From Ascaphus truei (lineage: Eukaryota > Chordata > Amphibia > Anura > Ascaphidae), in assembly GCA_036426205.1 (NCBI GenBank), contig CM071570.1:75753691-75817690 (forward strand): a stretch of 64,000 nt of DNA, read 5' to 3'. Below are positions 55,651 through 64,000 of this stretch, piece after piece (positions within the stretch are counted from its first letter, which is position 1; each line of letters begins with the position of its first letter). A program made the position numbers and the translations under genes. The notes beneath the pieces were generated by a model. That model saw only the letters and a list, made by a program, of their open reading frames with translations. It was not told the DNA's origin and did not search any database.

Positions 55651-56509
55651 ATGTCTGCTTTGGAGTTGGCTAATTACTATTTGCCAGAGGGCTACCTGGT
55701 TGTGGCCATCAATGGCCAACACCATCTGCGCTGTGTCTGCCCGAATTGCAGGCTCCCGGGGAGCGACGCCAGCCCCACCGCAAGGTGCCAGCACTGCAGG
55801 ACCCCCGATCACCCTTGTGCCCTGTTACCAATGACCAGAGTACCCAGTGTACCAGTGCCAGAGATGGGATCCACCGAGCTACCTCTGATGGTAACAGGAC
55901 CAGAACCAGTGTGATCTTGAGTGACTGCCCCGGGTGTTTTGGGTGCGCTTCCCCTGACAGCGCGGGAGCAGGCAAGCTCCGTGCCAATGGCCGCCAGGGA
56001 ATATGAGTTGCCCAAACATCGCGGCCCGGAGGAGGTGTCCTTGCCCTCCTCAGAAGATGATTCCAGCCATTCGAGACCTGTCTTTCCAGGTGGCCGTGGT
56101 GTATCCGGAGCCCCTCACCGGAGCAGTGAAGGAGCAACCTGCGGAGGATCCTGTGGAGCCAGAGGACGTCCCCTACCTTCGGATGGGTGAGTCTCCAATG
56201 TTTTACTTCCACCAGGAGCCTGCTGTGGCCTACCTGAACGAGGAGCCAGACGGGGGCTTGCCGCGGGGTGATGCACTTCCGGTGCTGCCGGACATGACAT
56301 CATCCACGCTGCCGGACCGGTGCCTGCCTGGAAATCTTGCGAGACCGGCCCACCATGATGATGTCAGCAAGATGGCAACTGCTCAACCTTTGGAACCTCC
56401 ACTGAGACATTCGGAGGTCAGTGATGGACAGTTCACTACTGCCCCTGCCCTCAACAAGACCCCGCTCCGGAATCACCTGTCCATCCAGAATGGTGATGGA
56501 CAATGTTAG
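55651..56509 (+). pseudogene. Unrecognised LTR-element protein, N-terminal half
   Basis: Starts at ATG 55651 ('MSALELANYYLPEGYLVV'). A Cys-pair module follows at about residues 29-50 ('CVCPNC' ... 'CQHC'), a plausible zinc site. The frame stops at 55914, then sense moves to the frames at 55921-56190 and 56003-56509, which are Pro/Glu/Ser-rich ('PKHRGPEEVSLPSSEDDSSH'). At least two frame changes and a stop at 56509 occur. GC-rich with coding-like composition. Position between primer site and polypurine tract argues that it is the element's own gene, in the place of gag. Confidence 0.45.
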
Positions 56510-56665
56510 GCCCTGTTCACCAGCCTCAGCTGCCCATGTCCCTTTCCTGGCCACTACATCTGCCCCGATACTGCCACCTTGGGGTAAGGGTAAGCTCACT
56601 TCAGAGTGACTTGTCCGGGACACTTCTAGGCCCCAATCACCAGCCTTTACTCCCAAGGCCACCCT

Positions 56666-57543
56666 ATGCAGGACAGTATCCAGGCTCCTGTTTACCCTGC
56701 TGATTCCGTTTTTGTATTATCCCATTTTCCCAGTGATGATCTGTCCCCTGGTTTGTCAACTGATTTAAGGGACTGGTATGTTGGAGGAAGGGTTGGTTGG
56801 ACTGAGGATGAGGATTCAGAGGAGGAGATACCTTATGCAAGCAGGATACCTGTAGTTAAGTCCCCTGGGTCATTTAGATCCTTTAGAGAGTCTTCCCTAT
56901 ATCAGCTGTCCTCAACATCTGGAGGGTCCTCTCAGGTGGACACTAGGTCCGGGGAACCCCTTAAGTGGTGGGACCCTATGTTCCAGGGCTACTTTGCTAG
57001 TATGAATAGGACCAGGTTCCTTCTGGTGGATGGTCCTATAGTAGATCGCTGGTGGGAGGAGGGTCAGTTTTCCCCGGAGGACACAGCTGAAGCCATACGT
57101 AAAAGGGTGCATAACATCAATCTAGTGGTCATAACACCTACAGTAAGTGCCCAGCTATACTCTATCAGGAGGTGGAGGGTAAAGAACTTCAATTTTGGGT
57201 ACTGCCAGGCTAATTCACTGGCCGTAAATGATTAAAGTTTAGTCGAGCTGACCTGGCCATAATATCTAGATACCGTCAGTCAGAATTCTCGTACGTACCT
57301 GAATCAATCATGGAAGAAATTGTGAACAACCGGCATGATTGGCTAAAACAGGTTGTCTTAGAGTATCTCCGGGCTAAAACTTCTGAGAAGATATTCATAA
57401 CGGAGTCCAAAGTTTGTTCCATTATGGATGAGTGGATAGTGAGACGGAGCATTTACAAAGATAGGGTGGAAGTCAGACAGAGGCGAGGTTCGCCTAAAGT
57501 GTATTTCATCTGGACCAAGATGTTTGATGGGTGGGTGGTATAG
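56666..57543 (+). pseudogene. Unrecognised LTR-element protein, C-terminal half
   Basis: Same frame as 56003-56509, to TAA at 57235, then one frame change and on to 57543. A Ser-rich acidic part ('EDEDSEEEIPYASRI') is followed by a well-formed aromatic region, 'PLKWWDPMFQGYFASMNRTR' and 'DGPIVDRWWEEGQFSPEDTA', then 'MEEIVNNRHDWLKQVVLEYL' and 'KVYFIWTKMFDGWVV' at the end. It looks like a folded globular domain of about 230 residues. Not capsid, RT, integrase or envelope as far as I can tell. Confidence 0.45.
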
Positions 57544-57772
57544 AAACCTGACTACAAGTATTACAAGTAGGGATTCTATCATTCTTCCCGTTGGAGGAAT
57601 TGTTTATATTTGTCATCACTGTAATCAGTGGATGATATGGGTAGTGATGTCTGTATACTGTGTATTGGTTATATAATGACAACCAATGTAATCTGTTATT
57701 GTATTGCTGTCTTCAGGTTACTGCCCAAATTTGATCCCAGTGAGGACATGGGAATTTCACCTAGGGGGAGAG

Positions 57773-58505
57773 TATAGCCATGGCTGGTCCAGACATATAA
57801 GTCCTAGTAGCTAAGTGTCAGGCTATCCTGTTGTTTTACCCCCCTCATGCTGCCTCTCTGAGTAACTGGGGGGAGGTGAAACTGGGTCTGTGTACAGCCA
57901 ATCATGATGCAGACCTTGTGCTCTCCCCCTCTGTGCCTTAGAGAGGAACTGTTCCAAATAATAGTCAGTCTAGGTCTCCCCCTCCTGGGGTTGATCCATG
58001 CAGTCCAGCTCTCCCCATCATAGGGTAGATGAGTGGAGCTCTGAGTTTCTCCCGGCTGGGAGAGAGAGACAGGCCTTCAGCCCCTCCTGAGGTTGATTGC
58101 CTCACCAAGATCTGAATAGATCACAAGGTCTCAAGACTGCTAGAAGGCCGGTACCATCCAGAGGTCTGGGACCCATCCTAAAAGATGATACATGCGCTGT
58201 AATATCAACTGCAGTGGCTGCTACAAATAAAGAATCCTTTTTATATACCCCTGCCTAAGTAACAGTCTATTGGGTAGGGGTATGCGAGAAGTTTGGCATG
58301 GTTGGTACTGTCTCCAGGAACCTTGGAGCCTGCTGTGACTGGAGGCGCTGACATCACGAGAAGAACCTGAAGGATCACCAAGAGCCTGTCCTGTTTCCCC
58401 TTACCATCGCGAAAGCTCATCTCTCCTGGACCCTCACAGGTAACAAGCACCAATACACCTGTAGCAATAGCAATATCTCCAAGAAGGGAGGGAAGCAGCG
58501 CTACA
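57773..58505 (+). repeat. 3' LTR of the unrecognised LTR element
   Basis: Starts TATAGCCATGG (family form TGTAGCCATG) and ends GCGCTACA. AATAAA at about 58226. Its terminal 45 bases match 54766-54814. Confidence 0.65.
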
Positions 58506-58519
58506 TATACATGAGTGAG

Positions 58520-59160
58520 TGTCACGGGAGACCAATGCTTTAAACACCAAAATTACCCGGATCCTTTGATTGAGCCAAGCAAGAGATAAAATAAATTGTA
58601 ATTTATTTACACGATGAACATACACAGCTTGATTTACAAAATATTACGAAAATACACTTACAGGGATGGGGCAAAGCGAAATGCTCTACTTCCAGAACGA
58701 AATCTTTAGAAATAGAGTCTATAAGCACAATTTCCCAGGGGCGGGAGTTGTGCAAACGCAAAGCCGCAAAAACAGTCTTTGGATAGGGGAGCAGCTCGCA
58801 CACCCTATTTCTCCACCGGTACTGCTTGCTTCATTCTACCACCGTAGAATTGGTTTGGAAATCTTTTGTTCTTACGAACTCTTGAGCTGGATAGAGATCT
58901 TGGATACAATGTTATAATTTTTGTACCGCACGATGAATCTAATCTCCCGATCGGATGGGGGGATTTTTAAACACTAAAAACCCATATCTATATGCACTGC
59001 AGCCAATCGCTGCGTGGGAACTAAACATCCCACCTATCCCCAGGTCTTGCCAGTAACGCCCAGCACCAGGAAGGGGCTTCATAGTATTCCAAGGGCATGC
59101 GCAAACTTCGCACCTTTGCCACTTAGCATTCACAGGAATACCCTGCTATGTATCCTTAAG
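58520..59160 (-). repeat. Probable 3' LTR of the gypsy element
   Basis: Left edge TGTCAC (CA/TG end on the minus strand). Related to 24673-25040. On the minus strand AATAAA-like words lie near 58595. The right boundary is uncertain. Confidence 0.45.
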
Positions 59161-59888
59161 TATGGTACTTATAATTAAGTGTTTCCACTGTTCCTGCTGC
59201 CTGAATGAAAAACCCCTCCCGCCTATACTGTTATTAAAATTAAAAGAGGGGGACTTTCATTCATCATTTTTTATCAAACTTAATAAAGAGTCCATATCAC
59301 CAATAAGTTATCCGCTCATCCGCTCCTCGATCCGCACTGAAGTCCGGTCCAACCTGGCAGCCACTTGCATTGGGGCAGGAAGATCAAGATCAAGAAAGGC
59401 TGGATCCCTGCATGAAACACTCCAAGTGGCAACTCAGTTTGGTAGTTACCTAGTGTTGTACCTGTAGAGGTGCGAACTCTGAAACAGTTCTGCATCAATC
59501 TATCCAAAGGTTACACCTTTCTAGTGGCTATTTCCATTGTGAGGATTCTGGCTTGGGCCATGGGGCCACAGTAGAATGACTGTATTAGTATTGCGCTTCT
59601 CAGTTGTAATTCGGTTCTTCTTTCCTGAATTGTGTGGAAAGCCGATCGTAGTACGGAGATAGCATTGTGGGTGCGCTTATAGCAACACACAGCTTGCTTA
59701 ATTGGGATGTAGGACCTATATCTTGAATCACACCAGCAGATCCCTTCATTTTTTTGTAGCATCTTTGCTACAGAAACTACCTAACATTTGACTGGAGCAA
59801 AATTACACATTGCTTAAAATATTCATAATTCCTTCTTTGACTTTGCATTCTCCATATGTATTGGAGAAGACAGTCTTTTTTATTCTGG
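59161..59888. other. Non-coding remainder of gypsy interior
   Basis: No RT or integrase motifs seen on either strand; the pol gene after protease appears deleted or replaced. Confidence 0.4.
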
Positions 59889-60686
59889 CTATTTAGCCAA
59901 CGAGTTTTCATTTCTTTTTAGGTAGCCTGTATGGTGAGTGCTGCAGAGCGTTTGCACTTGTAGCGCTGCTTCCACCACACCTTGGGAGATGTCTCCATTA
60001 CATGGTGTAGGTTGGTGAATACCTGCTTGCTCACAGTAGATCTGAGTCTCCGCCGTCTGCTCTCTGTATAAGAGACTGCGGTGCCATGAGAATCGTTCTA
60101 ATCCACTGCCCGAGTTAGACTCAGACGCCCGGAGCCTCATGCGCTCCAAGCTGGGATCAGACCTCACCGCATCCTTAAACTGTGTCCCTAATTCTGGCCA
60201 CCCATCCTTAGTCTCTAAGTCAGGGGCAAGGGAAACATGTAAAGGAGAAGGTAAATCAAGACACTGTTGCGACTCAGTCTGGCTTACCTGCCTGGTCTCC
60301 TCAGAGACCCAGAGAACTATTGCTCCCAAATGCAGGGGGACGGCGGATCCTTCAGTTGCAACTGCTGATGACTGACTCCTGGTAATTGCTGCAACAGGAG
60401 CCAGCTCTGCCGTAAAAACCCATGTTACATGCCCGAGGTAATTGCCAAGTAGGACCTCAGCTTCTAAACCGGGCAATACCCCCACCTCCCTCATGCCACG
60501 TCCGGCACCCCAATCAAGAAAGACCCGGGCAACCTGGATGGACCGTGGTCTACCGTCTGGCATGGTCACGTGCATCCCAGTGCCCGGAAGCAAATCCTGT
60601 GGCCAGATCATATCAGTTCGGACCAGGGTAACAGTGGCACCGGGGTCGAGCAAGCCGGCTGCTTGGCTATCTCCAATGGTCAATGG
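59889..60686 (-). pseudogene. pol: Gypsy aspartic protease region
   Basis: Read directly in frame from gag after a single TGA (60687-60689). The active-site loop appears as 'LLDPGATVTLV' near residues 11-21, where the family has D-S/T-G-A, so Ser/Thr is replaced by Pro. Further on 'VLPGLEAEVLLGNYLG' corresponds to the flap/second-half motif L-L-G-x-D-x-L with Asp lost. The protease would cut the Gag-Pol precursor. The substitutions make activity unlikely. The C-terminal 80 residues leave the family pattern. Confidence 0.7.
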
Positions 60687-61605
60687 TCACTGATGCTTCT
60701 GCCGAACATCATTTGGCTGCATCCTGACTGGTGAAATCTGATGTCCCTCTGTCTCCGCTGCTGGTTCCTGTGTGACAAGTGCAGATCTCTCCGTGGAAGT
60801 CCCTCTTTGGGCTGGTACGACGGCTGTACTTGGCTCCTCTGTGTTTTCCAGTCGCACACGGTTGACCGGCTTTGCAGCTGGAGAGCGTTGCCCATTAGGG
60901 GTTCCACAGGACTTTGCACAGTCCGGACACTCTGGCCTGATGTGACCTACTTTGTTACACAGGTAACACCTCCTCATATGCTTGAACTCTGCAGTTTTGG
61001 GGGTGCTGTCTTCTGCTGCAGGCTTGTTCATCCACTGTTGGGTGGTTTTGGCTCCCCTGGCCAGAGTGGCCATGTCCTTGGTAGCCCCCTTTTTGTGTAT
61101 CAAAGCTCGACTGGTCACAAATTCATCAGCCATTTTAGCAGCTTCCACATGGGTTTTAGGTTTACGGTCAAAAACCCGTGCCCTCACGTCCAAGGGACAC
61201 TGATGCAAAAGTTGCTCCTGGAAGACTAAGTCCAATAGTGTGTGGAACTCGGTGACACCACAACCCTCCACCCACTGGGTCCCGTGTAATGCCATGCGGG
61301 CCATGTACTGGACATAGGACTCCCGATGATACTTCTCTCCCATCCAGAACATGCCCCGGTACGCTTCTGAGGTGAGGGAATACTGTGTGAGCAACATAGC
61401 CTTTACATGGCTATAATCATCGCCATCCTCGGAAGGGATAGTCTGCAGGGTCTCTTTGGCCACACCGGACAATAAGGGGTTGAATCGAAAAACCCAGTCC
61501 CGTTGCGGCACCCGGTACCATCGACATTGGGTCTCAAAGTCTCTTAAAAACCCGGCGATCTTGTCGGTGCCATCAACAAATTTGTTAAAACTGTGGTGGT
61601 CAACT
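60687..61605 (-). pseudogene. gag: Gypsy Gag with SCAN-like capsid and CCHC zinc knuckle
   Basis: The frame is open from about 61605 ('FVDGTDKIAGFLRDFETQCR'), ahead of the first internal ATG at 61511. Capsid N-terminal part 'WVFRFNPLLSGVAKETLQTI', then the SCAN-like C-terminal domain 'LHQCPLDVRARVFDRKP' with 'THVEAAKMADEFV'. A CCHC zinc knuckle 'CYLCNKVGHIRPEC' follows at about 60935-60980 (C-x2-C-x4-H-x4-C). This is the Gag type from which vertebrate SCAN domains are thought to derive (Gmr1-like gypsy elements). It ends at TGA 60687-60689, in frame with protease. Confidence 0.85.
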
Positions 61606-61618
61606 CAGGGGTGTCTTG

Positions 61619-62075
61619 CTACCCGTTGACCAGGTGGGAGTTGGGGGATGCTGTTCCATGGACTGCTGCAAGCATCTGGATCCGCTCATCTGTGGTAGCC
61701 CCCTCTTCCCATGAGACAAGGAGTGCAGTGATGCCAGGGGTGTCAGTTCCGGTAGCCACGTGGACCACCGCGGCCGCTCTCCCAGGAAGTAGTCCCCCCA
61801 CCATTATCCTAGTGGTTGCCCTCTTCCTCCCCATGTCCTTCCACCACCAGAGCTGGAATCACCTCCTGCACCCTGGCTTGACTTGTGACTACTGCAACTG
61901 CAGCTGAGGGGCCATGCCCCTCTGGTGTAGCAATACTGGCTACGTGAAATTCCAAGTCCTCCTCCAGCTGTGTCTTTGACCGATCGTCTGTTGGTAACCC
62001 ATAGTTTTCACACCGGCTAACAATCTTGGCTCGGTCCCATGACCGGTACTGTCCTGATCGCTTGTCCATGTTCAC
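61619..62075 (-). pseudogene. gag: Gypsy Gag N-terminal region, frameshifted
   Basis: From 62075 ('MNMDKRSGQYRSWDRAKIVS', 'CENYGLPTDDRSKTQLEEDL') the matrix-like N-terminus is readable. It loses frame near 61815 and goes on at 61834-61619 in another frame. Helical, charged, consistent with the start of gypsy Gag. Confidence 0.6.
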
Positions 62076-62214
62076 CCTCAGGCACTAAGCTAAGGGGTAA
62101 AGAGAACCTGTGTTTTCTATGCCTTGTGAAACGTGTGTACGCTACTGCTTTTTGGGGGAGCTCGCAATCTTCGAGTTTCTCGCTATATTATAAGACCCCG
62201 CAGGATTTTATAAC

Positions 62215-63965
62215 ATAGGCTCAATCTATCCTGACTCTGACAAACCCCACCGACATTGCAAATGCATTCAATGATTACTTTGTGGGGTGTGCTACTAACT
62301 TATTAGCGAAACGCAGCCCAAACCACAAACCTGAATCTCATCCTGGGAGTACCCCTATAGCCCCACCCCCTCCCAACACTGCCCATAATTTTAAATTTGG
62401 CCCAGTATCCGAAGAAGAGATTACATAAGCGCTTCTCAAATTAAAACTAAGCAGCCAATGTGGACCTGACTTACTACAATCTAGGTTCCTACGACTTGGT
62501 GCCCCAGCCATTGCCAAACCAATTGCGTCCATAGTCAACTCTATCCTGTCTGCAGGCCATATCCCTAAGACCTGGAAAGCTGCCAGAGTTGTCCCAATCT
62601 TCAAAAGTGGGGACAAAAACACTATCTCAAACTACAGGCCAATCTCCCTTCTCCCAATCCTATACAAAGTCATGGAAAAATGTGTCCACTCCCAATTAAG
62701 CGATTACTATAACAAGACAAATTTCCCTAGCTAATTCCAATCTGGCTTTCGCCCCAAACACTCTACCGTAACTACCCTGCTAAAAGTTTGCAAGGAAATC
62801 CAGTGTGGAATGGAACGGGGTTAACTCACTGGTGCAGTATTCCTAGATTTTGCAATGGCTTTTGAAACTGTTGATCATGCTATCCTGCTTAACAAACTCC
62901 AGAGCTCTGGAATAGGGAAGAATGCTTTAAACTGGTTTCAGTCCTACCTATCAGGTAGATCCCAACATTTGTCCATCTCTGGCTCTGACTCTAACCCCCT
63001 GGATATCACCTGTGGCGTCCCGCAAGGCTCTGTTCTGGGCCCCTACTCTTCTCAGTGTTCATCAATGATCTTCCCATAGCTTTTCAGGAAGCCTCAATAC
63101 ACATGTATGCAGATGACACAATCCTATATGCACACAGCCATAGCATCTCTGACCTTCAACACATACTTCAATCTGACTTTTTCAGACTCGAAAATTGGAT
63201 TTCCCCAAACAAATTGTTTTTAAACACTGACAAGACTGTAACAATGGTATTTGGGACCAAGACTAAATTTTTAAAGCTTCCAGCGACTGAGCTCCAGATT
63301 AGAACCAACACTAACACCACCCTAACTCCTGTTACTAGTTTTAAATACCTGGGCATATGTTTGACACCCACTTAACATTCGGGATGCACATTGATACCCT
63401 GACAACCAAGACCTATGCCAAACTAGGGGTACTTTACAGGAACAAATCCTCCCTAAGTCTCCTGGTCAGAAAACATATCGCACAGCAGATACTAATGCCA
63501 ATTATTGACTATGGAGACATAGTATATGGCTCGGCACCTCAAACCCACCTTAGCAAACTTGACACCCTCTACAATTCAATTTGTCATTTTGTTCTCCAAT
63601 GCCACTATAACACACATCACTGCGAAATGCTCAAAGAACTAGATTGGTCATCACTCGAGTCTAGGCGCAAAGTTCACCTTTTCTGTCTTGCCTTCAAATT
63701 CTTTATGGGCAAGCTACCCAGCTACCTGAACAAGCTCCTCACCCCTACCACATGCAGCACCTATCACCTGAGATCAGACTCCAAAAGACTGTTCATGGTC
63801 CCAAGGCTCAACAAAATATCCGTCCGGTCCTCCTTCTCTTACCGTGCACCCCAAAACTGGAACAATCTACCAGAGACTCTTACATCCACCACCAGTTTAA
63901 GTTCTTTCAAATCTAAGGCTGTCACACATTTTAATCTGGTCTGTAACTGTTTCATACGCCCATAA
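62215..63965 (+). pseudogene. LINE reverse transcriptase (L2/Rex/CR1-like), 5'-truncated
   Basis: Non-LTR RT with stops and frameshifts. Order: 'IANAFNDYFVG' linker (about 62265), 'HIPKTWKAARVVPIFKSGDK' and 'NYRPISLLPILYKVMEK' (about 62550-62690), 'FRPKHSTVTTLL' (62745), 'FETVDHAILLNKL' (motif A region, first Asp altered to Met-Ala-Phe-Glu context), 'CGVPQGSVLGP' (motif B), 'MYADDTILYAHS' (motif C with catalytic Asp pair) and 'FKYLGICL'. The C-terminal part 'DYGDIVYGSAPQTHLSKLD' with 'HRSLES.RKVHLFCLAFK'-type sequence is usual in L2/Rex-like LINEs of fish and frogs. The endonuclease domain is missing. TAA at 63963-63965. Confidence 0.85.
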
Positions 63966-64000
63966 TATATATTTTCTTTAACTGTGCATGCAATGTCTTG
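63966..64000 (+). other. Start of LINE 3' untranslated region
   Basis: 'tatatattttctttaactgt' followed by 'gcatgcaatgtcttg'; cut by the window end. Confidence 0.5.

Larger units (their letters stand above)
54766..58505 (+). mobile_element. LTR element with an unrecognised protein
   Basis: The right LTR is 57773-58505. The last 49 bases of a left LTR survive at 54766-54814 ('tgtagcaatagcaagatctc' to 'cactaca'), matching 58460-58505. Two bases later TGGAGGTGCTGC (54817-54828) is placed as a primer binding site should be, and TAGGGGGAGAG (57762-57772) is a polypurine tract directly before the right LTR. The 2.9-kb interior has no RT, protease or integrase. It encodes instead a protein I cannot assign. 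Confidence 0.65.
58520..62090 (-). mobile_element. Gypsy (Gmr1-like) LTR element remnant
   Basis: Minus-strand order: leader and gag start (62075), gag with SCAN-like capsid and zinc knuckle (to 60687), protease (to 59889), then a gap lacking RT, RNase H and integrase, and an LTR-like region 58520-59160 starting TGTCACGGGAGACC on the plus strand. The right LTR is absent; a LINE begins at about 62215. So it is a truncated, inactive copy. Confidence 0.7.

Noticed and set aside
55709..56662. Minus-strand frames of 120-167 codons
   Set aside because: Antisense of the plus-strand LTR-element gene; no domain.
1..64000. Host gene exons or tRNA genes
   Set aside because: I found no exon-like frame with a known host domain and splice sites, and no full tRNA cloverleaf. 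The search by eye is limited.

Overview
The window looks like a vertebrate nuclear genome that is very rich in transposons, most probably a frog or toad. That placement is an inference from the company of repeats: Penelope-like elements with a GIY-YIG domain, a BEL/Pao element, Gmr1/gypsy-like gag, hAT-, Harbinger- and Tigger-like DNA elements, and an L2/Rex-like LINE. I found no host protein-coding gene, tRNA gene or rRNA gene. Nearly every reading frame of interest is a decayed or truncated transposon gene.

Layout. 1-4385: intergenic DNA with a palindromic MITE, a tRNA-like foldback and two hammerhead-ribozyme-like (HHR-like) motifs. 4386-9619: a BEL/Pao LTR element with both LTRs, a gag gene and the start of reverse transcriptase (RT). 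9620-16540: remnants, including a Penelope endonuclease fragment, CA/TG microsatellites and degenerate telomere-like DNA. 16548-23814: a 4.1-kb element with hAT-like ends carrying a coiled-coil and possible BEN-domain protein remnant, plus a deletion derivative. 23825-29125: a solo LTR, a Harbinger-like MITE and a TA-flanked element. 29487-40070: an old Penelope-like element on the plus strand, split by a 9.3-kb insertion (29779-39105) with a 14-bp target duplication. The insertion is a second Penelope-like element on the minus strand with RT and GIY-YIG endonuclease, and it in turn holds a Tigger-like element full of minisatellite and a solo LTR. 40560-52990: an LTR element with a coiled-coil gene, interrupted by HHR-bearing Penelope-type units. 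53360-58505: a foldback and a second LTR element whose protein I do not recognise. 58520-62090: a gypsy-like gag/protease remnant on the minus strand. 62215-64000: LINE reverse transcriptase.

Two matters colour everything between 27.7 and 51.8 kb. First, 36609-44026 recurs in tandem as 44027-51333, and the second copy differs mostly by single-base insertions and deletions. Together with two N gaps, one flanked by repeated sequence and one inside a large palindrome, this looks like false duplication from an unpolished long-read assembly. Second, about a dozen HHR-like motifs share a stem I - core - stem II - GAAA - minimal stem III layout. Their core positions 3 and 8 appear as C/G in some families and U/A in others, as expected if the C3-G8 pair of a hammerhead is conserved. 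This is the most interesting signal in the window.
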